From assembly GCA_902566755.1 (NCBI GenBank), contig CACFJR010000001.1, forward strand, positions 1 to 56,000: a stretch of DNA of 56,000 nucleotides, given 5' to 3'. The notes below the pieces were generated by a model. It saw only the letters and a program-made list of their open reading frames with translations, made no database searches and was not told the origin of the DNA. This document shows positions 1 to 8,928 of this stretch, piece by piece. Every line of letters begins with the position of its first letter. The first letter of the stretch is position 1. The position numbers and the translations under genes are program-made. Source of the DNA: an uncultured Pelagibacteraceae bacterium (lineage in GTDB: Bacteria; Pseudomonadota; Alphaproteobacteria; Pelagibacterales; Pelagibacteraceae).

Positions 1-1
1 A

Positions 2-445
2 GAAAAACAATTAGCAGATGATTTGTTTGAAACAATGTACAAAAATAATGGCATAGGTCTTGCTGCTGTTCAAGTTGGTGTTTTGAGAAGAATGATTGTA
101 ATTGATATTTCAAAAAAAGATGAAAAAAAAAAACCTTTTTGTTTAATAAATCCAGTCATAAAATCATTTGGTAAAGATAGATCGACATATGAAGAAGGTT
201 GTTTATCAATACCCGAAACATTTATAGAAATTGAGAGACCAAAGACCTGTATTGTTGAATATGTAGATATCTCAGGAAAAAAAACAAACATGGAATGTGA
301 TGATTTACTATCTACATGTATCCAGCACGAAATTAATCATTTGGATGGTAAGCTGATCATTGATTTTTTGTCAAAGCTTAAAAAAGAAATTCTAATAAAA
401 AAATTATCTAAAAACAAAAATACATCTAGTAGAGTTATTGTGTAA
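2..445 (+). CDS. def: Peptide deformylase (5' end outside window)
   Basis: Removes the formyl group from the N-terminal methionine of new proteins in the cytoplasm. The reading frame is open from base 2, so the true start lies upstream and only the last 147 residues are seen. All three family motifs are present in order: GIGLAAVQVG with the catalytic Gln, EGCLSIPE with the Cys metal ligand, and the metal-binding helix QHEINHLDG with the HExxH signature. The stop codon abuts the fmt start codon with no gap, the usual def-fmt pairing of formylation and deformylation. Identity is secure; only the start is unknown. Confidence 0.95.
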   Translation, partial: EKQLADDLFETMYKNNGIGLAAVQVGVLRRMIVIDISKKDEKKKPFCLINPVIKSFGKDRSTYEEGCLSIPETFIEIERPKTCIVEYVDISGKKTNMECDDLLSTCIQHEINHLDGKLIIDFLSKLKKEILIKKLSKNKNTSSRVIV

Positions 446-1375
446 ATGTCAGATAATATTATTTTTATGGGTACTTCAAAATTTGCTGTACCTATTCTTG
501 AAAAGATTAGTGAGAGTAACCTCAATATTTCTGTTGTTTACACACAACCGCCAAAAAAATCTAGCAGGGGAATGAAAATTCAAAAAACTCCAATTCATGT
601 TAAATCTGAATTACTTGGCTTACCAATTAGAACTCCAAATAGTCTTAAAAATAATATCGATGAGTACAACTTTATGAAAAAAATAAAACCTAAAATTGTT
701 GTAGTAATTTCATATGGTCAAATTATACCAAAGGAATTTTTAGACCTTTCCAAAAATGGTTTTTTAAATATTCATGCATCCATTTTACCCAAATTTAGAG
801 GCGCTGCACCAATACAGAGAGCAATAATGAACCAGAATATTGAAACGGGAATAAGTTTTATGAAAATTAATGAACATTTAGATGCTGGTCCTGTTCTTAA
901 AACTTATAAAATTAAAATTGATTTAGATTTAAATGCAACTGAGCTTCAAGAAAAATTGTCTCAACTAGCAGCCTTAAAAATTATTGAAAACATAGATGAC
1001 ATTATAAGTGGTAAAGCGAATTTTAAAGAACAAGACCATTCCGAGGCAACATATGCTGAAAAAATAAATAAAGCAGAGGGTAAGATATTTTGGAATGATA
1101 GTGCCAAGAAAATCATTGGAAAAATAAATGGTTTGCACCCTAATCCAGGAGCATATTTTATATTTAAAGGAGAAAGATATAAAATATTAAAAGCCGAAAT
1201 TGGAAATGGAACAGGACCCTCCGGTAAAGTTTTAAATGACAAACTTGAGATAGCATGCTCAAATAATGAAAGCATAAAGGTTATTGAAATTCAAAAAGAA
1301 GGAAAAAAAATTCAAGAAATAAATGAATTTTTAAATGGTTCAAAAATAAGTAAAGGCTGCATCCTTAATGAATAG
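446..1375 (+). CDS. fmt: Methionyl-tRNA formyltransferase
   Basis: Transfers a formyl group from 10-formyltetrahydrofolate to Met-tRNAfMet. The 309-residue length is normal. The N-terminal formyltransferase domain carries the signature around residues 108-125 (NIHASILPKFRGAAPIQ), and the catalytic triad can be placed at Asn108, His110 and Asp146. The C-terminal tRNA-binding domain follows from about residue 205. The ATG directly follows the def stop codon, and the 3' end overlaps truA by 8 bases, so def-fmt-truA reads as one translationally coupled unit. Confidence 0.97.
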   Translation: MSDNIIFMGTSKFAVPILEKISESNLNISVVYTQPPKKSSRGMKIQKTPIHVKSELLGLPIRTPNSLKNNIDEYNFMKKIKPKIVVVISYGQIIPKEFLDLSKNGFLNIHASILPKFRGAAPIQRAIMNQNIETGISFMKINEHLDAGPVLKTYKIKIDLDLNATELQEKLSQLAALKIIENIDDIISGKANFKEQDHSEATYAEKINKAEGKIFWNDSAKKIIGKINGLHPNPGAYFIFKGERYKILKAEIGNGTGPSGKVLNDKLEIACSNNESIKVIEIQKEGKKIQEINEFLNGSKISKGCILNE

Positions 1376-2108
1376 ATATCAAATTCTTATTGAATATGTT
1401 GGTACTAATTATAATGGATGGCAGGTACAGAGAAAAGGAAAAACAATTCAAGGGAGAATCCAAAATACTATTTCTAAAATTTTTAAAGAAAAGATAAATA
1501 TAATAGGGTCAGGAAGAACTGACTCCGGAGTACATGCTTTAGAACAATCAGCTCATTTTGATACAAGTACAAAAATAAAAGATAGCTATAAATTTTTAAA
1601 ATCAGTTAATCATTTTTTATCGAGATACGGCATTAGTATTTTAGACTTAAAAAAAAGGAAGCTCACTTTTCACGCTCGATATTCTGCAAAAGCCAGAATA
1701 TATAAATATGTTATTTTAAATCGTAAATCTTGTTCAGTGTTAAAAAAAAAAAGGTGTTGGCACATAATAAAAAAACTTAATCTAGAAATGATGAAAAAAG
1801 GAGCAAAAAAATTAATTGGTACAAAAGATTTTTCAACATTTAGATCATCAAGTTGTTCAGCGAAAACTCCAGTAAGAACAATTAAATCAATAAAATTTTT
1901 AACTAAAAAAGAAATTATTGAAATTGAGATAAAAGCACAGTCATTCCTTCAAAATCAGGTAAGATCTATGGTTGGTTGCTTGAAGTATGTTGGTGAGGAC
2001 AGGTGGAGCATTCAAAAATTTGACAAGATAATAAAATCAAAAAAAAGAATTAATTGTGCACCTCCTGCTCCAGCAGAGGGATTATACTTAACTAAAGTGA
2101 TTTATTAG
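1368..2108 (+). CDS. truA: tRNA pseudouridine synthase A
   Basis: Isomerises uridines 38-40 of the tRNA anticodon stem to pseudouridine. The 246-residue protein has the conserved catalytic motif GSGRTDSGVHAL with Asp52, and the C-terminal FLQNQVRSMVG motif typical of TruA. It starts inside the last codons of fmt (8-base overlap) and ends convergently with the SET-domain gene, sharing 17 bases with it on the other strand. No terminator is visible in the overlap. Confidence 0.96.
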   Translation: MNRYQILIEYVGTNYNGWQVQRKGKTIQGRIQNTISKIFKEKINIIGSGRTDSGVHALEQSAHFDTSTKIKDSYKFLKSVNHFLSRYGISILDLKKRKLTFHARYSAKARIYKYVILNRKSCSVLKKKRCWHIIKKLNLEMMKKGAKKLIGTKDFSTFRSSSCSAKTPVRTIKSIKFLTKKEIIEIEIKAQSFLQNQVRSMVGCLKYVGEDRWSIQKFDKIIKSKKRINCAPPAPAEGLYLTKVIY

Positions 2109-2574
2109 TTTTTTTTTTACTAATAGCGAATTTTTTATTAATCCTAAACCTTGAACCTGCTCTTACAATATATCCACAACAATTTTTTGCACCACATTTA
2201 CAAGGGAACTGTTTAAAGTCTTTATCAAAACTAAAACCATAGTCGCAAGTAAGTTCTTCTCCTTTTTTAATATCTCTTATTGCTGATACCCAGACCTTTA
2301 AACCTCTTCCCTCATAGTCACAATTATTATTACATGAATGATTGATCAAACCTGCAGTATTCCAATGAAAATCTCCATCTAAGGTATATCTATTATTAAG
2401 TGTGAATAAATATATTGGTTTATTATTGTCAAATTTTGCTGACTCCTCAACTTTTTTATTAGTAATGATTTTTCCAATATAATTAATTATTTTTGTTCCT
2501 TCTTTTATATCCTTAGTTGCATATAAACCCCGCTTGTTGTCAATTTTAGATTTTTTAATTTTGTACAGTTTCAT
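2092..2574 (-). CDS. SET-domain protein (putative protein-lysine methyltransferase)
   Basis: This 160-residue protein is almost entirely a SET domain with a post-SET zinc motif. Seen in the sequence: the SET signature NHSCN at residues 78-82, ELTCDYGF at 107-114 with the catalytic Tyr112, and a post-SET CxCxxxxC cluster (Cys125, Cys127, Cys132) that in the family binds zinc with the Cys of NHSC. Such enzymes use S-adenosylmethionine to methylate lysines; the substrate in this bacterium is unknown. Its ATG overlaps the stop codon of the upstream HDAC-like gene by one base (TAATG), so the two are probably co-translated. The C-terminal tail is Lys-rich. Confidence 0.85.
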   Translation of the reverse strand: MKLYKIKKSKIDNKRGLYATKDIKEGTKIINYIGKIITNKKVEESAKFDNNKPIYLFTLNNRYTLDGDFHWNTAGLINHSCNNNCDYEGRGLKVWVSAIRDIKKGEELTCDYGFSFDKDFKQFPCKCGAKNCCGYIVRAGSRFRINKKFAISKKKTNKSL

Positions 2575-3497
2575 TAATTATTTTCGTCGAGAGCATTTAC
2601 ATGATTAAATGCACTATCTGCAAGGGCATTAAGGTCGTACCCTCCTTCTAATACTGATATAACTTTTCCATTGGTGAATTCATTTGTTGCCTTAAGAGTT
2701 CTCTTTGTAATCTCATAAAAATCTTGAGATTTTAATTCAAACTGCGCAAGAGGATCAGCAATATTTGCGTCAAAGCCCATGCTTAGGATCAAAAATTCAG
2801 GTTTAAATTCAACCAGTTTATCTAAAACTCTATCCAAAGCATTCATATATTTTTCTGACGTAGTTCCAGCAGGAAGAGGCACATTGAAAATATTATTATA
2901 CTTACCTTTTTCTTTTTCACTTCCAGTGCCCGGATAAAATGGATATTGGTGTGTAGACAAGTATAAAACATTTTTATTATCGAAAAAAATATCTTGTGTT
3001 CCGTTTCCATGATGGACATCAGGGTCGAAAATTGCAATTTTTTTATATTTGTACTTTTCCATGAGATAATGAGCGGCAACTGCACAATTATTATATATAC
3101 AAAAACCCATCGCTTTATTTTTTTCTGCATGGTGACCAGGAGGTCTTACTGCACAAAAAGCATTTTTAAATTTTTTCTGTTCAACGCCATCTATTGCTTT
3201 AATTACTGATCCCACTGCATCTACTGTTGCATCTTTGCTTCCAGGTGAAATTACAGTGTCGCTATCCAAAAATTTTAATCCTTGATTAGGAAAACTTTTT
3301 TTGACCATACTAACATAATTTTCATCATGTACTTTTTTTAGTATTTTATGGTCAAAAGCAGTTGGTTTATCCCATATTAAATTTTTATTTTTTTTTAGTC
3401 TTTCGGTTATCGCTGTAACTCTTTTAGGTTGTTCAGGATGACCATCACCTGTTAAATGATTTACCGAAGTTTTTGAAGATATTATCGCTGTTTTCAC
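2574..3497 (-). CDS. Histone deacetylase family protein (class II-like amidohydrolase)
   Basis: A 307-residue zinc hydrolase of the HDAC/acetylpolyamine amidohydrolase/AcuC superfamily. Visible active-site features are the motif RPPGHHAE (His122, His123), FDPDVHHGNGTQ with zinc ligands Asp160 and His162, GFDAN with the third ligand Asp243, and LEGGYD with Tyr297. The sequence does not show whether the substrate is an acetylated protein, a polyamine or another amide. It overlaps dapE by 4 bases (ATGA) and the SET-domain gene by 1 base, forming the tail of the rpmH-to-dapE operon. Confidence 0.9.
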   Translation of the reverse strand: MKTAIISSKTSVNHLTGDGHPEQPKRVTAITERLKKNKNLIWDKPTAFDHKILKKVHDENYVSMVKKSFPNQGLKFLDSDTVISPGSKDATVDAVGSVIKAIDGVEQKKFKNAFCAVRPPGHHAEKNKAMGFCIYNNCAVAAHYLMEKYKYKKIAIFDPDVHHGNGTQDIFFDNKNVLYLSTHQYPFYPGTGSEKEKGKYNNIFNVPLPAGTTSEKYMNALDRVLDKLVEFKPEFLILSMGFDANIADPLAQFELKSQDFYEITKRTLKATNEFTNGKVISVLEGGYDLNALADSAFNHVNALDENN

Positions 3498-4651
3498 GAA
3501 AAATAGTTATCTAAAATATTAGCATAAATTTTAGTTAATTTTTTAAGATCTTTTAATGATACAGCTTCATCAATTTTGTGCATTGTTTTTCCTACAAGAC
3601 CAAATTCTAAACAAGGAGATATATTTTTTAGAAATCTAGCATCAGAAGTTCCTCCTGTTGTTGAAAGTTTTGGTCTAACTCTTGTAATTTTTTTTATAAC
3701 ATTTTGTATCATATTTGTTGTAGCGTTTTGTTTTGTTAAGAATGCTTCACCAGAAACTCTGTAACCAATTTTAAATTTTGATTTATTTTTTTTGTTAATT
3801 TTACTTAATATTTTATTAATTCTTTTTTTGATCGAAACTGATGAATGCTTGTTATTAAATCTTATATTAAAAGTCGCATTAGCAGTTTTAGGAATTACGT
3901 TATCGGCGTTATTATTAATGTTAATTTTTGTGATCTCTAAATTTGTAGGCTGAAAATTTTTAGTACCTTTATCAAATTTTATATTTTTAAGTTCATTTAA
4001 AATTTTTAAAATTATTGTTGAAGGATTATTTGCTCTATGAGGATATGCAACATGTCCTTGTGTACCAATTATTTCTATATTTCCAGTTAAACTTCCTCGT
4101 CGACCAATTTTTATCATTTCTCCTAATTTATTTGGATTTGTTGGTTCACCAACTAAACAAAAATTAATTTTTTCCTTCCTCTTTTTTAAATAATCTACAA
4201 CTTTTTTTGTACCGTTTATAGCATCTCCTTCTTCATCACCTGTTATTAAAAGACTAATTGAGCCAGTAAAACTCTTATTTTTATTTAAAAAAACACTTAC
4301 AGCTGAAACAAAAGCAGCTATTGAGCCTTTCATATCATTTGCACCTCTACCAATTAAATGACCTTTTTTGATAGAGGGTCTGAAAGGATTAACTGTCCAG
4401 TCCCTTATGTTTCCAGGGGGCACAACGTCTAAATGGCCCGCAAAACAAAAATTAGGTCCTTTTCTTCCTAACCTGGCATATAAATTTTTTACCGGTTGAA
4501 AATTTTTTTCTTTAAAATTTAAAATTTTAGTTTTGAAACCAATTTTCCTTAATTTTTTTTCTAAAAATCTCATAACACCAGCATCTCTAGGTGTTATTGA
4601 TGGGAACTTCATTAGCTCTTTGGCTAATTGTAATTCATTTATTTTTTGCAT
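3494..4651 (-). CDS. dapE: Succinyl-diaminopimelate desuccinylase
   Basis: Hydrolyses N-succinyl-LL-diaminopimelate to LL-diaminopimelate and succinate in the lysine and peptidoglycan precursor pathway. The 385-residue M20 metallopeptidase shows the metal ligands in AGHLDVVPPG (His73, Asp75), GRGANDMKG (Asp106) and GDEEGDA (Glu140 general base, Glu141). A dimerisation domain sits between about residues 180 and 290. It lies two bases downstream of dapD, which makes its substrate precursor. The start is the ATG at 4651; nothing suggests an alternative. Confidence 0.96.
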   Translation of the reverse strand: MQKINELQLAKELMKFPSITPRDAGVMRFLEKKLRKIGFKTKILNFKEKNFQPVKNLYARLGRKGPNFCFAGHLDVVPPGNIRDWTVNPFRPSIKKGHLIGRGANDMKGSIAAFVSAVSVFLNKNKSFTGSISLLITGDEEGDAINGTKKVVDYLKKRKEKINFCLVGEPTNPNKLGEMIKIGRRGSLTGNIEIIGTQGHVAYPHRANNPSTIILKILNELKNIKFDKGTKNFQPTNLEITKININNNADNVIPKTANATFNIRFNNKHSSVSIKKRINKILSKINKKNKSKFKIGYRVSGEAFLTKQNATTNMIQNVIKKITRVRPKLSTTGGTSDARFLKNISPCLEFGLVGKTMHKIDEAVSLKDLKKLTKIYANILDNYFS

Positions 4652-4653
4652 AA

Positions 4654-5457
4654 TTATTCTCTTAAAAGATCGTTAATTGATGTCTTTGACCTCGTCTTTG
4701 CATCTACAGTTTTTATTATATGAACAGCATAAAGATCTTTATGAGTTCCAGGCACCACAACTGAATAAGCTGGAACACGGCCTTTTGTGATCTCGCCATT
4801 TGATCTATTAACAATTTTTGTACTTTGACCAATGTAACATCCCATTGAAAGAACACTACCTTCTCCTACTATAACGCCCTCTACGACTTCTGACATTGCT
4901 CCAACAAAGACATTGTCCTCAATTATAGTTGGAAGTGCTTGTGCAGGTTCTAAAACTCCACCAATACCTGATCCAGCAGATATATGACAATTTTCTCCAA
5001 TTTGACAACAGCTTCCAGCTCTACTAAATGTATCCATCATTGTATTTGCCCCGATGTATGCGCCTATGTTTACATAACAAGGCATAAGTACCGCATTTTT
5101 ACCAATGAAGGATCCTGGTCTTACTGGACTGTTTGGTGTCATTCGAAATCCAGCAGCTTCATGTTGTTCCTTTGTCCAATTAGCTGTTTTGCCTTTTAAT
5201 AAGTGAGCTTTATCGTACCAACTACTATACGGTCCACTTAAATTATCCATCGGATAAATTCTAAAACTTAGCATGATTGCCTTTTTAAGATATTGATGAG
5301 TTTTCCATTCTCCATTAATTTTTTCTGCTACACGAGACTTACCACTATCCAAATCTTTAATTACTTGATTTATTGCATCCTTTAAAGATTGATCTGAGTT
5401 TTGATTTACTTGGTCCTTTTTTTCCCAAGCATCATTAATTATTTTTTCTAAAGACAT
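4654..5457 (-). CDS. dapD: Tetrahydrodipicolinate N-succinyltransferase
   Basis: Succinylates tetrahydrodipicolinate with succinyl-CoA in the succinylase branch of lysine biosynthesis. The 267-residue protein has the left-handed beta-helix hexapeptide region from about residue 105 (PVRPGSFIGKNAVLMPCYVN, then GAYIGANTMMDTFSRAGSC) that is diagnostic for DapD. It sits 3 bases after the HAD nucleotidase and 2 bases before dapE, so dapD and dapE are clearly one unit. The length is slightly short for the family because of a compact N-terminus. Confidence 0.97.
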   Translation of the reverse strand: MSLEKIINDAWEKKDQVNQNSDQSLKDAINQVIKDLDSGKSRVAEKINGEWKTHQYLKKAIMLSFRIYPMDNLSGPYSSWYDKAHLLKGKTANWTKEQHEAAGFRMTPNSPVRPGSFIGKNAVLMPCYVNIGAYIGANTMMDTFSRAGSCCQIGENCHISAGSGIGGVLEPAQALPTIIEDNVFVGAMSEVVEGVIVGEGSVLSMGCYIGQSTKIVNRSNGEITKGRVPAYSVVVPGTHKDLYAVHIIKTVDAKTRSKTSINDLLRE

Positions 5458-5460
5458 AAT

Positions 5461-6153
5461 TTATTTACTTTTTAATAACCTTATTTCTTTGAGAAATAAA
5501 GATAGATTTTCAATTTTATGAGAAATATAATCTTTATCAGAGTCAATTTTTCCAAAATGCTCATCATTGATTAACCAAACAGTTGTACAGCCTCTTTCAA
5601 AGCCAATACTTAAATTTTTAGCTATATCTTCAATATAAATTGTTTCTTTGGGGTTAATACCAAATTTTTTAACCATTAAATCAAATGTCTGTGCTTCTGG
5701 TTTTGGAACATATCCAGCATCTTTTATATCAAATACTTTTTCTTTTCCAAAAAGATCATAAATTCCTAATCGTGTTAAAATATTTTGAGCATGTTCTGCG
5801 CTACCATTTGTAAAAATAAATTTTTCCATATTTAAGTTCTCTAGCTCATTTCTCATAATTTTGTCTTCTTTCATAAATGAAATGTCAATATCATGTACGT
5901 ATTTGAGAAACTCATCTCCAATTACATTATGGTGCAACATAAGACCGTTTAGACTTGTATTGTATTTGTAAAAATAATTCGTTTGAAGTTCTTTTGCCTT
6001 TTTTTCATCTAATCCAAGTTTTTCCTGAATAAAAAGAGTCATTCTTTTTGATACAAGGCCAAAGACTTTTTCTAAAGGATAACCATTGTGAGACCCGTAG
6101 CAAACCCCATCAAGGTCCAAAAGAAGGTATTTCATTTCTTTTAAACTTTTCAT
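5461..6153 (-). CDS. HAD-family hydrolase, probable pyrimidine 5'-nucleotidase
   Basis: A 230-residue haloacid dehalogenase-type phosphatase. Motif I is LLLDLDGVCY (nucleophile Asp plus acid/base Asp), motif II lies in FIFTNGS, motif III uses Lys in YVPKPE, and motif IV is YIEDIAKN. The position between argB and dapD is where many Alphaproteobacteria carry a pyrimidine 5'-nucleotidase, and that context supports the call. Substrate specificity cannot be read from the sequence. It overlaps argB by 4 bases. Confidence 0.8.
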   Translation of the reverse strand: MKSLKEMKYLLLDLDGVCYGSHNGYPLEKVFGLVSKRMTLFIQEKLGLDEKKAKELQTNYFYKYNTSLNGLMLHHNVIGDEFLKYVHDIDISFMKEDKIMRNELENLNMEKFIFTNGSAEHAQNILTRLGIYDLFGKEKVFDIKDAGYVPKPEAQTFDLMVKKFGINPKETIYIEDIAKNLSIGFERGCTTVWLINDEHFGKIDSDKDYISHKIENLSLFLKEIRLLKSK

Positions 6154-6998
6154 TTTCTTATTAATGTTCCTGATCCTTTATCGGAAAATAATTCAAACAA
6201 AACTGAACGAGGTTTACGACCGTCAATTATACCAACTGCAGTTACATCATTTTTTACAGCATCAAGACATGTATTAATTTTTGGTATCATACCTTCAGTA
6301 ATTGTTTTATCCTCTATCATTTCGATTATTTTTGAAGAATTGATTTCCGAAATAAGTTTTTTTTCTCTGTTCAAAACACCCTCTACATTTGTCATTAAAA
6401 GTAGTCTTCTTGATTTAAGAGACTTTGCAACTGCTCCAGCCGCATGATCTCCATTAATATTATAGGTCTGTTTATTTTCCCCTAATCCCAAGGGAGAAAT
6501 AATAGGAATTATATTATTTTTTAATTTTTCAAAAATAATTTCTGTATTGATTTTATTAGGAATTCCCACAAAACCAAGTTCCTTTTGTTCAGGAATAATA
6601 TCTATAACATTGTCTTTTTTTGTATGCAGTGATGCTGCCCGAGACCCAATTTTTTTTAGAGAATTTACAATATCTTCATTAAAGTCAATAAGCACTGTTT
6701 CAACGACATTTATAATTTTTTTATCAGAAACTCTAAGACCTCTTATAAATTTGGACTCAATATTTTGTTTAGATAACTCTCTTTTTATTCTTGGTCCTCC
6801 TCCGTGCACAACAACCACTTGCAAACCAAGCTTGCTAAGTACGCTTAAATCTTTAATAAAATTATCAAAAATTTTTCTATCAATGAATACATTGCCCCCA
6901 TACTTTATAACTATTATATCTTTTTTGTATTTCTCAACATATTTCAAAACTTCTTCGACTGGCGGTCCGTCTATAGGTAAGATCTTTTTTAAATCCAT
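6150..6998 (-). CDS. argB: Acetylglutamate kinase
   Basis: Phosphorylates N-acetylglutamate in arginine biosynthesis. With the start at 6998 the protein has 282 residues and begins MDLKKILPID. Conserved features are IKYGGN (Lys32 in the ATP site), VHGGGPRI at about 64-71, and NINGDHAAGAVA at about 190-201. The frame stays open upstream to 7076, but that would place 26 extra residues inside yidC. The ATG at 6998 overlaps the yidC stop by one base (TAATG), the junction used elsewhere in this run, so it is preferred. In many Alphaproteobacteria engB lies between yidC and argB; here it does not. Confidence 0.95.
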   Translation of the reverse strand: MDLKKILPIDGPPVEEVLKYVEKYKKDIIVIKYGGNVFIDRKIFDNFIKDLSVLSKLGLQVVVVHGGGPRIKRELSKQNIESKFIRGLRVSDKKIINVVETVLIDFNEDIVNSLKKIGSRAASLHTKKDNVIDIIPEQKELGFVGIPNKINTEIIFEKLKNNIIPIISPLGLGENKQTYNINGDHAAGAVAKSLKSRRLLLMTNVEGVLNREKKLISEINSSKIIEMIEDKTITEGMIPKINTCLDAVKNDVTAVGIIDGRKPRSVLFELFSDKGSGTLIRK

Positions 6999-8683
6999 TA
7001 TTGAGAGGTTTTCACAGTAGTTCTCTTCATAATGACGTACTGTTGAGCCATTGTAAGAATATTGTTGGCCGTCCAATACAGAACTAATCCCGAAGGGAAA
7101 GGTGCAAGTATTACAGTTAAAAAAACGGGAAAAAACATAAAAATTTTCTTTTGTATATCATCTTGTGGAGCTGGATTAAGTTTCTGTTGTGCCCACATTG
7201 TTAAGCCCATCAGAACTGGTAACCCACCTATGATTAAAAATTCAGGGGGTGCCCATGGTATCAGTCCAAATAAATTGAAAATTGATGTTGGGTCCTTCTC
7301 AGATAAATCTTTTATCCATCCAAAAAAAGGCTGGTGTCTCATTTCAATTGTTACAAATAACATTTTATAAATAGCGAAGAAAAATGGTATAGAAATTAAA
7401 ATTGGCACACAACCACTTACAGGATTAACTCCTTCTTTCTTATAGAGTTGCATTATTGCCTGCTGAAGTTTCATCTTATCATCTTTATGAACCTCTTTAA
7501 GACGAGCCATTTCGGGTTGTAAAATTTTCATACGACTCATCGATCTAAATGCATAATTATTGAGTGGAAAGAACACTAATCTTAAACAAACAGTTATTAA
7601 TATAATTGCAACTCCATAATTTCCTGCAAGTTTAAAGAAGTAATCATTAAGAAAGAATAAAGGTTTTACAATCCAATAAAACCAACCCCAGTCAATGACA
7701 AGGTCAAATTTTGATAATCCTAATTTCTCATTATACTCATCAATTACATCTACTTCTTTCGCGGCAATAACGATATCAACTTTATTACTTATTTGCTTAT
7801 TAGGTTGTGCCTCTACAGCCTCAGTTTCTATATAACTAATTTTAAATTTTTCACTGTACTCAAAGTCCGCTCTAAAATTTTTGTTCTTTTCTGGTATTAA
7901 GCTTGTAAGCCAATATTTATCAGTAATACCTAGAAAACCTTTTTCAGCATTTATAGAATATTTTTTGTCTATTACATCATCATAATCTTTTTCCACTAAC
8001 TGATCATCAAACACACCAAGTGGTCCCTCATGTAAAATAAAAAAATTTACTATATCTTTAGGAATATTTTTTCGGATAATTTGGCTATAAGGATAAAAAT
8101 TATATATTTTGTTAGTATTATTTTTTATTTTTTGGTTAACAGTAAATAAAAATTTATTATCAATGCTAATAATTTTTTCAAAAGTGAGCCCTTGAGCATT
8201 TTTCCATACCAATTTAACGTCATTTCCTGGAGAAAGTTTTGCGTTTCCCTCTACTTTCCATTTTGATTTATTATTTGGTAAATCAATATTTTTGTTGTTA
8301 GTAACCCAGCCTGTTTCTAAGTAATATGTATCAGAAGCATTTCTTGGATTTAATAGTACCACCTTTTTGGTACCCTCGAGTTTTTCATTGTAATTTTTAA
8401 AAAGTAAATCGTCTATAATTGCACCTTTTAAAGAAATTGAACCCTTTACGTTATCGTTTTCAAATATAATTCTTTTATCTTTATTTAAAGCCTCTTTTCT
8501 TGAAAGAAGGTTATTAGTTTCAGAATTTTCTATCTCTGGAGCATCTAAACTTTTAACTGAGTCTATTCTTTTTTGCTTTATTTTTTCTCGATCTTCTGGA
8601 GAAGGTGAAAAAAATAAAGCCCATAAAACAATTATTGCTGCACTGAGTGATATAGCTGCGATTATATTTTTATTTGAGTCCAT
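6998..8683 (-). CDS. yidC: Membrane protein insertase YidC
   Basis: Inserts and folds inner-membrane proteins, alone or with SecYEG. The 561-residue protein has an N-terminal signal anchor (about residues 8-25), a long periplasmic domain, and the conserved five-helix 60KD_IMP region from about residue 345, including MKILQPEMARLKE and the YWTANNILTMAQQ end. It lies directly below yidD and rnpA in the classical rpmH-rnpA-yidD-yidC cluster. Its last base is shared with the argB start. Confidence 0.97.
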   Translation of the reverse strand: MDSNKNIIAAISLSAAIIVLWALFFSPSPEDREKIKQKRIDSVKSLDAPEIENSETNNLLSRKEALNKDKRIIFENDNVKGSISLKGAIIDDLLFKNYNEKLEGTKKVVLLNPRNASDTYYLETGWVTNNKNIDLPNNKSKWKVEGNAKLSPGNDVKLVWKNAQGLTFEKIISIDNKFLFTVNQKIKNNTNKIYNFYPYSQIIRKNIPKDIVNFFILHEGPLGVFDDQLVEKDYDDVIDKKYSINAEKGFLGITDKYWLTSLIPEKNKNFRADFEYSEKFKISYIETEAVEAQPNKQISNKVDIVIAAKEVDVIDEYNEKLGLSKFDLVIDWGWFYWIVKPLFFLNDYFFKLAGNYGVAIILITVCLRLVFFPLNNYAFRSMSRMKILQPEMARLKEVHKDDKMKLQQAIMQLYKKEGVNPVSGCVPILISIPFFFAIYKMLFVTIEMRHQPFFGWIKDLSEKDPTSIFNLFGLIPWAPPEFLIIGGLPVLMGLTMWAQQKLNPAPQDDIQKKIFMFFPVFLTVILAPFPSGLVLYWTANNILTMAQQYVIMKRTTVKTSQ

Positions 8684-8685
8684 TT

Positions 8686-8928
8686 TTAATTTTTATTTTT
8701 TTTAACTGGTTCAAATCCTTCACCACCACCAAGGAATTTAATAGGATGACAACTTAAAACTCTTTTAGTGCCTTTGAAAAAACCTTTAATCAAACCATAC
8801 TCCTTTAAAGACTCTATAAAATACTCTGAACAAGTTGGTAAATATCTACAGTTGTTACCCAGCAAAGGTGAGATTAAGTACTGATAAAACTTTATTATCT
8901 TAATAATAATCTTTGTTAAAATCTTCAT
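8686..8928 (-). CDS. yidD: Membrane protein insertion efficiency factor YidD
   Basis: A small (80-residue) amphipathic membrane-associated protein that assists YidC-dependent insertion. The conserved core is visible: YQYLISPLLGNNCRYLPTCS at residues 16-35, then EYGLIKG, and the CHP motif in VLSCHPIKFLGGGEGFEPV. Its ATG overlaps the rnpA stop by one base, and two bases separate it from yidC. Identity is secure from both motif and context. Confidence 0.95.
   Translation of the reverse strand: MKILTKIIIKIIKFYQYLISPLLGNNCRYLPTCSEYFIESLKEYGLIKGFFKGTKRVLSCHPIKFLGGGEGFEPVKKNKN

Noticed and set aside
2843-3130. Alternative-frame ORF inside the HDAC-like gene
   Set aside because: It lies in another frame of a gene with all catalytic motifs, is low in complexity, and is explained by A/T-rich codons.
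6999-7076. Extended N-terminus of argB inside yidC
   Set aside because: It would overlap yidC by 79 bases. The TAATG overlap start at 6998 matches family length and the local junction style.
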